NCBI RefSeq assembly: GCF_034387475.1
Contig: NZ_JAXCIL010000001.1
Location: 1,426,001-1,490,000, forward strand
Origin: Pseudomonas sp. Teo4
Lineage (GTDB): Bacteria; Pseudomonadota; Gammaproteobacteria; Pseudomonadales; Pseudomonadaceae
Direction of reading: 5' to 3'
DNA: 64,000 nt
Position 1 is the first letter of the stretch; each line of letters starts with the position of its first letter. The notes beneath the pieces are model-generated. The model had not been told where the DNA came from. It searched no databases and was given only the letters and a program-made list of their open reading frames with translations. Both the position numbers and the translations under genes were made by a program. Below, piece after piece: positions 17,476-24,568 of this stretch.

Positions 17476-18542
17476 AGGCTGATCAATTGCGCTTGCCGGG
17501 TGGTGTCGGTCTTGCGAAACAGTGCGCGCAGTTGCGTGCGCACCGTGTTGATGGACACGTTCAGGCGCTTGGCGCAGTCCTCCAATGTAAGTCCTAGAGC
17601 CAGCAGTTCGCCAAGGCGTTGCTCGGCTGGCGTCAGCTGGAACAACTCGGCGAGTAACGGTGAGTGCCAATGATGGTCGAGCAAGGCCAGCAGCACCAAT
17701 GGGGCCTTGAATGAGCGATTGGCTGCCGCATCGGCAGGCACAGGGGTGATCAGCAGGTCATGCCGACGGGCAGCGCCCAGGCGCAACCAGCCGGGGCGTC
17801 GCCGCCTTTCTTCTTTGTCGGCGGCAATGCGGATCAACGCCCGCAGTCGTTCATGCTGGCTGCTGCTGCACAAATGGCCGCAGTGTTCGTACAGCAGTGA
17901 CCCGCTCAGGCACAGCTGTCGTGCGGCATGATTGCTGTGCAGCACCTGCCCCTCGCCACTGAGGAGCCACAGCGGTGCGGTGTGGTGATCGAGCAGCACG
18001 TCACGTTTTATCAGGTCCAGTTTCAGGCTGTTGATGCGGGCGGTGAGTTTGATCGCCTTGAGCAGGTGCGGGGTGATGCGCTCGAGCAAGGCAAAGTGGT
18101 GGGCGGTGGGGAGGGGTTCGCTCAGTTGGTGCAGGGCCGTCAGGTAAAGCCCGCCCAAGCATCGTGCTTCCAGCCGGATACTCGCGACATTGTGCAGGCC
18201 GAGTGGCTGCTCGGCGGCTTGCGATTGGTCGTTCGTGGCAAAGTCGATCAGGTCTACCTGCCAGCCACCTGCCGGGCGCGCGCTATTGGCAGGCAGACAC
18301 AACGCTGAGATGCCCGGCGGCAAGCCCAGCTGCCCAATCCCTGCGCAGGCACAGGGGTCAGCGTTAACGGCGGTAGAACTCGGCTGCTGCTCGCAATGCA
18401 TGACCAGAAACATCCATTGATGGCCGCAGGCTTGCGCCAGTCGGTCGAGCACCGGCTGCCATGTGGTCGCGTGCAGGGCATGTTCGTAGCACAGGCCGAC
18501 CAGTTCATCGTAGAGCTGCTGTTCACGGACCTGATCGACCAT
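17451..18542 (-). CDS. LuxR-family transcriptional regulator
   Basis: A 363-residue regulator with a C-terminal LuxR/GerE helix-turn-helix at about residues 298-358: FQLTPAEQRLGELLALGLT, then CAKRLNVSINTVRTQLRAL and FRKTDTTRQAQL. The N-terminal 200 residues show no recognised autoinducer motif. It converges on the RTX gene with only 13 bp between stop codons. The pairing suggests, but does not prove, control of the exoprotein. Confidence 0.82.
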   Translation of the reverse strand: MVDQVREQQLYDELVGLCYEHALHATTWQPVLDRLAQACGHQWMFLVMHCEQQPSSTAVNADPCACAGIGQLGLPPGISALCLPANSARPAGGWQVDLIDFATNDQSQAAEQPLGLHNVASIRLEARCLGGLYLTALHQLSEPLPTAHHFALLERITPHLLKAIKLTARINSLKLDLIKRDVLLDHHTAPLWLLSGEGQVLHSNHAARQLCLSGSLLYEHCGHLCSSSQHERLRALIRIAADKEERRRRPGWLRLGAARRHDLLITPVPADAAANRSFKAPLVLLALLDHHWHSPLLAELFQLTPAEQRLGELLALGLTLEDCAKRLNVSINTVRTQLRALFRKTDTTRQAQLISLFTRLNGG

Positions 18543-18640
18543 GCCGGTAACCTGCCGCCCTATGGTCGCCAGAAGTGCGACCCATACTAAAGTTATATAT
18601 GGCCTATGGCCTTCACTTGCGCAACACCAGCTGTCGGCAT

Positions 18641-19519
18641 CTACCCAGCCTTGCTGGCCCTGAATGCACTAGGGCTCACCCCGCACTGCTTGCGAAAGAA
18701 CCGGCTGAAGTAGCCGACATCGGCAAAGCCCAGCTCATGGGCTATCTCTTTCACGCTTGAGTCCGAATGGCCCAGCGCCCGCTTGGCCTCCAGCACCAGC
18801 CGGGCATTGACCACGTTCATCGGGGTCATGCCCAGGTGCACCTGGCACAACCGCCCCAGGGTTGCCAGGGTCATGCCCAGTTCGCCGGCATAGAAGGCCA
18901 GCGGCGGGTGCTCGCGAAAATGCATGTCTACCAGTTCGCGAAACCCAGTCAGTTGCTGGCTGCGCCTGGACTGCGGACGGCGCGCTTCGCCGGGCGTGTC
19001 GTGGGCCTGGCGCAGGGCCTGGATCAGCAACGTCAGCAGCAACGACATGCTGCTGGCGACGTGCTCACGGGCACGGTTGTGGTACTCCTCGCGCAAGGCC
19101 CGGCACAGGGGCAGTAACGGGTCTTCCTCATCGCGCCACAACGGCATGCCAAGTACCTGGGGTTTGCGGATCTGCACCAGCAGGTTGGGTGCCAGCACTT
19201 TGGCGATGCTTTCCAGCGGGTGCTGGGCGGCGGTGATCACCTGGCCTTCGACCTGGCCAGCCCAGTGAAAGCCATGCACCACCTGCGCCGGCACATAAAC
19301 CACGCACGGCGCCTGCACCTGCACGCGCTCGCTATCGAAAAGCACCTCGCCAGCGCCGCTTTGCAGGTACAGCAGCTGCAGCAGCCCGTCGTGGCGGTGC
19401 GCGGCTATTTCCCAGTTGTGCGCGCCGGAGCGCTTGGAGATCGACTCCACATGCAGGGACTCATGCCACACCGGCTGCGCGGTTTCGCCGTACAGGGCGT
19501 AATTGGGGATCTTGTTCAT
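18641..19519 (-). CDS. AraC-family regulator, PobR-like
   Basis: A 292-residue AraC/XylS regulator. The N-terminal cupin domain includes HNWEIAAHRHDGLLQLLYL and VYVPAQVVHGFHW. The C-terminal double HTH spans about 180-285 (YAGELGMTLATLGRLCQ, then VKEIAHELGFADVGYFSRFF). The start MNKIPNYALYG at 19519 is chosen; an upstream in-frame start adds 23 poorly conserved residues. The cupin and HTH arrangement resembles PobR-type activators of 4-hydroxybenzoate catabolism. It is divergent from the SDR-flavoprotein-transporter operon and most likely activates it in response to a small aromatic or alicyclic acid. Confidence 0.85.
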   Translation of the reverse strand: MNKIPNYALYGETAQPVWHESLHVESISKRSGAHNWEIAAHRHDGLLQLLYLQSGAGEVLFDSERVQVQAPCVVYVPAQVVHGFHWAGQVEGQVITAAQHPLESIAKVLAPNLLVQIRKPQVLGMPLWRDEEDPLLPLCRALREEYHNRAREHVASSMSLLLTLLIQALRQAHDTPGEARRPQSRRSQQLTGFRELVDMHFREHPPLAFYAGELGMTLATLGRLCQVHLGMTPMNVVNARLVLEAKRALGHSDSSVKEIAHELGFADVGYFSRFFRKQCGVSPSAFRASKAG

Positions 19520-19696
19520 GGTTGTTGTAATTGTTCTGGTCGCTACCCGGCCACTGTGCCACAGCCGCGCGCGAGCGGCTGTGGGCATGGACGAAATTGT
19601 CGGGAATGTGGGGGCGCTTGCAGGTTTTGTCCATTCTGCCGATTGGGGTGGCGGCCCTAGGCTGTTGGCAGATCAAGCGACACTCTGGAGAGCGGT

Positions 19697-20524
19697 ATGC
19701 ATAACAACAAGATTTCCTCCAACTGGCTGGGCCTGGACTCGGCCGTCTGCGTGGTCACCGGCGCGGCCGGTGGCATTGGTGCGGCGCTGGCTGGCGCGCT
19801 GGTCGAGCAGCAGGCCCATGTGGTGCTGCTCGACCGCGATATCGACAAATGCCGCGAACTGGCCGCCACCCTGAGCGAGCACAGCGTCGGCGAAGTGAGC
19901 GCCCTGGCCTGCGACATCGCCGACCCGGCCAGCGTCGAGCAGGCCGCCGCCCAGGTGCAGGCCCTGCACGGGCGCTGCGATGTGCTGGTCAACAATGCCA
20001 GCGTGCTGCGCCCTGGCGCGCTGGAGACCCTGACCCTGGAACAATGGAACCAGGTGCTGGCCGTGAACCTCAGCGGCTACCTGCTGTGCGCCCAGGCCTT
20101 TGGTAAGGCGATGCTCGCCCGTGGCCAAGGGCGCATGGTGCATGTGGCCTCGATTGCCGCCCACTACCCGCAGCCCAACAGCGGCGCCTACAGCGCGGCC
20201 AAGGCCGGGGTGAGCATGCTGTCGCGGCAGATCGCCGTGGAGTGGGGGCCGCGTGGCGTGCGCAGCAACGCGGTGTGCCCAGGGCTGATTCGCACGCCAT
20301 TGTCGGCGGCGTTCTATGCCGACCCGAACATCGAACGCCAGCGCAGCGCGATGACCGCCAACCAGCGCATCGGCGAGCCACAGGACATCGCCGAGGCCGT
20401 GCTGTTTCTGGCAAGCCCCCGGGCCGACTACATCAACGGCGCCGAACTGACCGTGGATGGCGGGTTGGAATGCATGCCCATGGCGTTGATCCCGCGCCCG
20501 GGTTTCGAGGGGGCACGCTCATGA
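19697..20524 (+). CDS. Short-chain dehydrogenase/reductase
   Basis: A 275-residue classical SDR. NAD(P) motif VVTGAAGGIGAALAG near residue 20, LVNNASVLRPG near 98, catalytic Ser in VASIAAHYPQ and Tyr-Lys in SGAYSAAKAGV (about 165-175). The C-terminus NGAELTVDGGLE is standard. Start 19697 follows CTGGAGAG. The stop overlaps the next gene (ATGA). It likely oxidises a ring hydroxyl to a ketone that the downstream flavoprotein then desaturates. Confidence 0.88.
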   Translation: MHNNKISSNWLGLDSAVCVVTGAAGGIGAALAGALVEQQAHVVLLDRDIDKCRELAATLSEHSVGEVSALACDIADPASVEQAAAQVQALHGRCDVLVNNASVLRPGALETLTLEQWNQVLAVNLSGYLLCAQAFGKAMLARGQGRMVHVASIAAHYPQPNSGAYSAAKAGVSMLSRQIAVEWGPRGVRSNAVCPGLIRTPLSAAFYADPNIERQRSAMTANQRIGEPQDIAEAVLFLASPRADYINGAELTVDGGLECMPMALIPRPGFEGARS

Positions 20525-22242
20525 ATACGCGTACCTGCGATGTGTTGGTCATTGGCGCTGGGGCCGGCGGCCTGGCCACGGCCATCACTGCCAAGAAGCA
20601 TGGTCTGGACGTGCTGGTGATCGAGAAAGACGATTGCTTCGGTGGCACCACGGCGTTTTCCGGCGGGGTGCTGTGGGTGCCGGGCAACACACTCACCGGC
20701 AAAGACGATAGCCAGGACGCCGCGCTGACCTACCTGCGCAACGAGACCGGTGCCTGTTTCGACCCGCAAGGGGTGGATGCCTTCCTGCGCCATGGGCCGC
20801 AGATGGTGGAGTTTTTCGAGCGCGAGACCACGGTCAAGTTCGTTCCGACGCTGTACCCCGACTACCACCCGGACGTTGGCGGTGGCGTCGATATCGGCCG
20901 CTCGATTCTGGCTGCACCCTATGACATCCGCGAGCTGGGCGCCGACATGGCGCGGCTGCGCCCGCCGCTCAAGACCATCACCTTCATCGGCATGATGTTC
21001 AATTCCTCGAATGCCGACCTCAAGCACTTCTTCAACGTCACCCGTTCGCTGACCTCGTTCGTCTATGTGGCCAAACGGCTGCTGACCCACCTCAAGGAAC
21101 TGGCGCTGTACCGTCGGGGCACCCAGGTGACCAGTGGCAACGCCCTGGCGGCGCGCCTGGTGAAGTCGGCGCTGGACCTGGGCATTCCGATTCTCACCGG
21201 CACCCCGGCCAGGCAGTTGCTGCGCGAAGGCGGGCGGGTCAGCGGCGCTTTGGCGCGCCAGGGCGATGGCGAGCTGCGCATCGAAGCCCGGCGTGGCGTG
21301 GTACTGGCTTGTGGCGGTTTCTCCCATGACCTGCAGCGCATCGGCCAGGCGTACGTCCATGTGCGCCGGGGCGGCGAGCATTTCTCGCCGGTGCCGGCGG
21401 GCAACACCGGCGATGGCGCGCGCATGGCCGAGGCGCTGGGCGCCAAGGTGGATATCCGCCTGCAAGCGGCGGCGGCCTGGATGCCGGTGTCGAAGGTGCC
21501 GATGGGCGGCGGTCGCCATGTTGCCTTCCCGCACCTGCTCGACCGTTACAAGCCGGGGGTGATCGGTGTACTGCGTTCGGGGCAGCGCTTCACCAACGAG
21601 TCCAACTCGTACCACGATGTGGGCGCGGCCCTGATCGATGCCTGTGCAGGCCAGTGCGAAACCGCCATGTGGCTGGTCTGCGACCGTCGCACCCTGGCCA
21701 AGTACGGCCTGGGTTACGCCAAGCCTGCGCCCATGCCGCTGGGGCCGTTGCTGCGTAACGGCTACCTGCTCAAGGGCAACACACTCGCCGAGCTGGCGCA
21801 CAAGGCCGGCATCGATGCCCAAGGGCTGGAGCGCACGGTACACGAGTACAACCTGGGCGCCGTGCACGGCGAAGACCGCCAGTTCGGCCGGGGCACCACC
21901 AGCTTCAACCGCTACCTGGCCGACCCGCAGCAGCAACCCAACCCCTGCGTCGCACCGCTGGGCGAGGGGCCTTACTTTGCCGTGAAGGTGGTGATGGGCG
22001 ACCTCGGCACCTTCGATGGCCTGCGTACCAGCGTGGTCGGTGAAGTGTTGGGCGCCGACCAGCGTGCCATCGCCGGGCTGTATGCGGTGGGTAATGACCG
22101 CGCCAGCATCATGGGCGGCAACTACCCCGGCGCTGGCATCACCCTGGGGCCGATCATGACCTTCGGCTACATCACCGGCCGCCACCTGGCGGGGGTGGAC
22201 CAAGGGCTGGCATCGGCCGGCCCGGCACAGGAGGTGGCGTGA
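20521..22242 (+). CDS. FAD-dependent 3-ketosteroid-dehydrogenase-like desaturase
   Basis: A 573-residue flavoprotein. FAD-binding GxGxxG at residues 9-16 (VLVIGAGAGGLATAI), FGGTTAFSGGVLWVP near 40, VVLACGGFSHD near 260, GQRFTNESNSYHD near 360, and a C-terminal NYPGAGITLGPIMTFGYI. The Tyr-Pro-Gly-Ala-Gly motif corresponds to the catalytic Tyr and oxyanion Gly of 3-ketosteroid delta1-dehydrogenases, so cis desaturation alpha,beta to a ring ketone is expected. The start at 20521 is set by the ATGA overlap; a longer reading would run through the SDR. The operon context (SDR before; aromatic-acid carrier after) argues for a small oxo-cyclohexane acid rather than a steroid. The substrate is inferred. 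Confidence 0.85.
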   Translation: MNTRTCDVLVIGAGAGGLATAITAKKHGLDVLVIEKDDCFGGTTAFSGGVLWVPGNTLTGKDDSQDAALTYLRNETGACFDPQGVDAFLRHGPQMVEFFERETTVKFVPTLYPDYHPDVGGGVDIGRSILAAPYDIRELGADMARLRPPLKTITFIGMMFNSSNADLKHFFNVTRSLTSFVYVAKRLLTHLKELALYRRGTQVTSGNALAARLVKSALDLGIPILTGTPARQLLREGGRVSGALARQGDGELRIEARRGVVLACGGFSHDLQRIGQAYVHVRRGGEHFSPVPAGNTGDGARMAEALGAKVDIRLQAAAAWMPVSKVPMGGGRHVAFPHLLDRYKPGVIGVLRSGQRFTNESNSYHDVGAALIDACAGQCETAMWLVCDRRTLAKYGLGYAKPAPMPLGPLLRNGYLLKGNTLAELAHKAGIDAQGLERTVHEYNLGAVHGEDRQFGRGTTSFNRYLADPQQQPNPCVAPLGEGPYFAVKVVMGDLGTFDGLRTSVVGEVLGADQRAIAGLYAVGNDRASIMGGNYPGAGITLGPIMTFGYITGRHLAGVDQGLASAGPAQEVA

Positions 22243-22574
22243 TGGACAAGGCCATTGTCGACCACCGTATCTACACCATTCGCCCGCGGTGCATGGCGGC
22301 GTTTCTCGAGGCCTTCGATACGTTGGCGATGCCGATTCTGTTGCGCCACCTCGGCCCGCCGCTGGCGTTCTATGTGAGCAGCATCGGGCCGTTGAACCAG
22401 GTGGTGCACCTGTGGGGTTACGACAGCCTCGACGACTTCGAAAAACGCAGCGCCGCCCGTGATGCCGACCCGGATTTCGCCGCGTACCTGCACGCGACCC
22501 GTGACCTGGTGGTGGCCCAGGAGACGCGGATCGTCAGGCCCGTGCAATTCAAAGCCTTGAAGCGATCCCTGTAG
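22242..22574 (+). CDS. NIPSNAP-family protein
   Basis: A 110-residue small alpha/beta-barrel protein. VDHRIYTIRPRCMAAFLEAF at the start and VVHLWGYDSLDDFEKR in the middle are typical NIPSNAP features. ATG 22242 follows an AGGAGG site; GTG 22239 is also possible. The start touches the flavoprotein stop, so the two are co-translated. NIPSNAP proteins often accompany aromatic or cyclic-compound catabolic operons, with unclear function; a tautomerase- or chaperone-like role is a guess. Confidence 0.8.
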   Translation: MDKAIVDHRIYTIRPRCMAAFLEAFDTLAMPILLRHLGPPLAFYVSSIGPLNQVVHLWGYDSLDDFEKRSAARDADPDFAAYLHATRDLVVAQETRIVRPVQFKALKRSL

Positions 22575-22654
22575 GAGACGGCTTGCCGGCGATAAAGGCA
22601 ACGCGGTGCATGGCACCGGCTTCGCCGGTGATAGCCGGCAAGCCGGCTCCCACA
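22570..22654. repeat. REP inverted pair
   Basis: CTGTAGGAGACGGCTTGCCG and an inverted GCCGGCAAGCCGGCTCCCAC flank a small hairpin (CACCGGCTTCGCCGGTG). It begins at the NIPSNAP stop and lies within the operon, before the transporter gene. Confidence 0.85.
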
Positions 22655-22687
22655 AGTACTGCGCAGCACCTGAGATAACCACAGAAC

Positions 22688-22714
22688 CTGTAGGAGCCGG
22701 CTTGCCGGCGATCA
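22688..22714 (+). repeat. Single REP sequence
   Basis: A lone copy, CTGTAGGAGCCGGCTTGCCG and onward, in the gap before the AAHS transporter. Confidence 0.75.
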
Positions 22715-22765
22715 GGTCGCAACGCGCTCCCAGTGCCCTCGATAACAACAACAAGAGGTAAGGCA

Positions 22766-24109
22766 ATGAAAACCCCCATCGATATACGCCAGTTGATCGA
22801 CCAGCAACCCATCGGCCGCTACCAGAAGTGGGTGGTCTTTCTGGGCTTTCTGATCATCGCCCTGGACGGCCTGGACGTCGCCATCATCGGCTTCATCGCC
22901 CCGCAACTTAAAACTGAATGGCAACTGGGCCCGCAGGCCCTCGGCCCGGTGCTCAGCGCCGCATTGATAGGCCTGGCCCTCGGCGCCCTGGTCGCCGGCC
23001 CGCTGGCTGATCGTTACGGACGCAAGGCCGTGCTGTTGGGCAGTGTCCTGTTGTTCGGCCTATGGACCTTGGCCTCGGCGTTTTCCCCCAACCTGGAAAC
23101 CCTGGTCGCCCTGCGGTTTCTCACCGGCCTCGGCCTGGGCGCGGCCATGCCCAACGCCAGTACCCTGGTCAGTGAATACGCCCCCGCGCGCAGCCGCTCG
23201 CTGTTGATCACCCTGGCGTTCTGCGGCTTCTCGCTGGGCGCGGCTTTGGGTGGCTTCGTCAGCGCCTGGATGATCCCCAACCTGGGCTGGCGCAGCGTGC
23301 TTGCGCTGGGCGGGGTACTACCGCTTTTGGTTCTGCCACTGCTGTGGCTGCGCCTGCCGGAATCCGTGACTTTCCTGGTCAGCAAGGGCGCCGACCCGCA
23401 ACGCATCCGCGCCATCGTCAGCCGCCTGGCACCGGGGCAATGCAGCCCAGACAGCACTTTCGCAATGCCGGCAAGCGCACCTTCCAAGGGTGGGGCCATC
23501 GGCACCATCCTGTCCTCCCGCTACCGCTTCGGCACCATCATGCTTTGGGTGGGCTACGTGCTGGCGCTGTTCCTGGTCTACCTGTTCAGCGGCTGGCTGC
23601 CGACGCTGGTGAAGGAGGGCGGGGGCTTCTCAGTGTCGGAGGCCGCCATCGTCACTGCCTGCTTCCAGATCGGCGGCCCGCTGGGCGCCATCACGGTGGG
23701 CTGGGCGATGGACCGTTGGCATCCGCAGCGGGTGCTGATGCTGACCTTCCTGTTCAGCGGCGCGGTGATCTTCGCCATCGGCCAGGTGGCCGGGCATTTC
23801 GCCTGGCTGTGCGCCATCGCCTGGGCGGTGGGCTTCGGCCTGAACGGCGCCAGTGTGGGCATGAACGCGCTGGCCGCGGCGTTCTACCCGACCGAGGCGC
23901 GGGCCACCGGGGCCAGTTGGATGAGTGGCATCGGCCGTTTCGGGGCGATTCTCAGTGCCTTTGCCGGGGCGCAGATGCTGGCCATGGGCTGGAGCTTCAC
24001 CCAGGTGTTCGCCTCGTTGCTGTTGCCCGCGGGGCTGGCAGCCCTGGCGGTGTTGCTGCAGGGCTGGCATGCCAGGTTGCGGCGCGCTGAGGTGCTGCAG
24101 GCGGTGTGA
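22766..24109 (+). CDS. AAHS-family MFS aromatic-acid transporter
   Basis: A 447-residue, twelve-helix permease. The AAHS family signature is visible in helix 1 (IIALDGLDVAIIGFIAP, the D-G-x-D motif), with GPLADRYGRKAVLLG between helices 2 and 3 and ATGASWMSGIGRFGAI late. Relatives include PcaK, BenK and the GalT encoded near 36 kb. ATG 22766 follows AGAGGTAAGG. Separated from NIPSNAP by about 190 bp of REP sequence, so it may be expressed at a lower level than the enzymes. It likely imports the operon substrate, an aromatic or cyclohexane carboxylic acid. Confidence 0.88.
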   Translation: MKTPIDIRQLIDQQPIGRYQKWVVFLGFLIIALDGLDVAIIGFIAPQLKTEWQLGPQALGPVLSAALIGLALGALVAGPLADRYGRKAVLLGSVLLFGLWTLASAFSPNLETLVALRFLTGLGLGAAMPNASTLVSEYAPARSRSLLITLAFCGFSLGAALGGFVSAWMIPNLGWRSVLALGGVLPLLVLPLLWLRLPESVTFLVSKGADPQRIRAIVSRLAPGQCSPDSTFAMPASAPSKGGAIGTILSSRYRFGTIMLWVGYVLALFLVYLFSGWLPTLVKEGGGFSVSEAAIVTACFQIGGPLGAITVGWAMDRWHPQRVLMLTFLFSGAVIFAIGQVAGHFAWLCAIAWAVGFGLNGASVGMNALAAAFYPTEARATGASWMSGIGRFGAILSAFAGAQMLAMGWSFTQVFASLLLPAGLAALAVLLQGWHARLRRAEVLQAV

Positions 24110-24134
24110 GGGTGAGTGGAGTACAAATGTGCTC

Positions 24135-24482
24135 TCAGGCGCAGTCGCTGATCCAGGTCAGCGGCCGCGCCGGGTCGTCACTGAGCATGCGCTCGAACGC
24201 TGGGGACTCGATCATCGTTCGGGTACGCTGGCCCAGTGTCAGCAGTTGCTCGATGAAACCGGGCTCGACGGTGCCGCTGTGCTCCAGCGACACGCCGCTG
24301 CGGTTGTGCTGGATGGCCAGGTGGTAGCGGCTGAATCCGTCACCTTCGCCGCTGCCACACAGCACCACGGTGAAGTGCGGCCCGATCATCTGGGCCAGCC
24401 GCTGTTGCACCAGGTCGAGCAATGACAGCGGCATTTCGTCGTGCATTGCTGTGGCCAGGGCGTGGGCAGTGAAGGGAGGCAT
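24135..24482 (-). CDS. Conserved-looking hypothetical protein
   Basis: A 115-residue soluble protein. ATG 24482 (MPPFTAHALA) is chosen; the longer in-frame start reads poorly. It contains VQQRLAQMIGPHFTVVLCGS and PAFERMLSDDPARPLTW. No signal peptide or membrane helix; family not recognised. It lies downstream of the BamA paralogue on the same strand, 86 bp after its stop, so it could share that transcript. Confidence 0.55.
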   Translation of the reverse strand: MPPFTAHALATAMHDEMPLSLLDLVQQRLAQMIGPHFTVVLCGSGEGDGFSRYHLAIQHNRSGVSLEHSGTVEPGFIEQLLTLGQRTRTMIESPAFERMLSDDPARPLTWISDCA

Positions 24483-24568
24483 GGCGTGACCTGCTTGGCT
24501 AGAAGGATCGCCAGCATAGGCAAGGCCACTGTCAACTTGGGTTAAGCCGGGGTAAAACCGGGTAATCA

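Noticed and set aside
20428..22203. 591-codon minus-strand frame opposite the flavoprotein at 20521
   Set aside because: Antisense shadow; the plus frame has FAD and YPGAG motifs and ATGA overlaps on both sides.
18641..24109. Steroid catabolism operon
   Set aside because: Ketosteroid-dehydrogenase similarity alone is not enough; no ring-cleavage, side-chain or KstR-type genes are nearby, while the carrier and regulator point to small aromatic or alicyclic acids.
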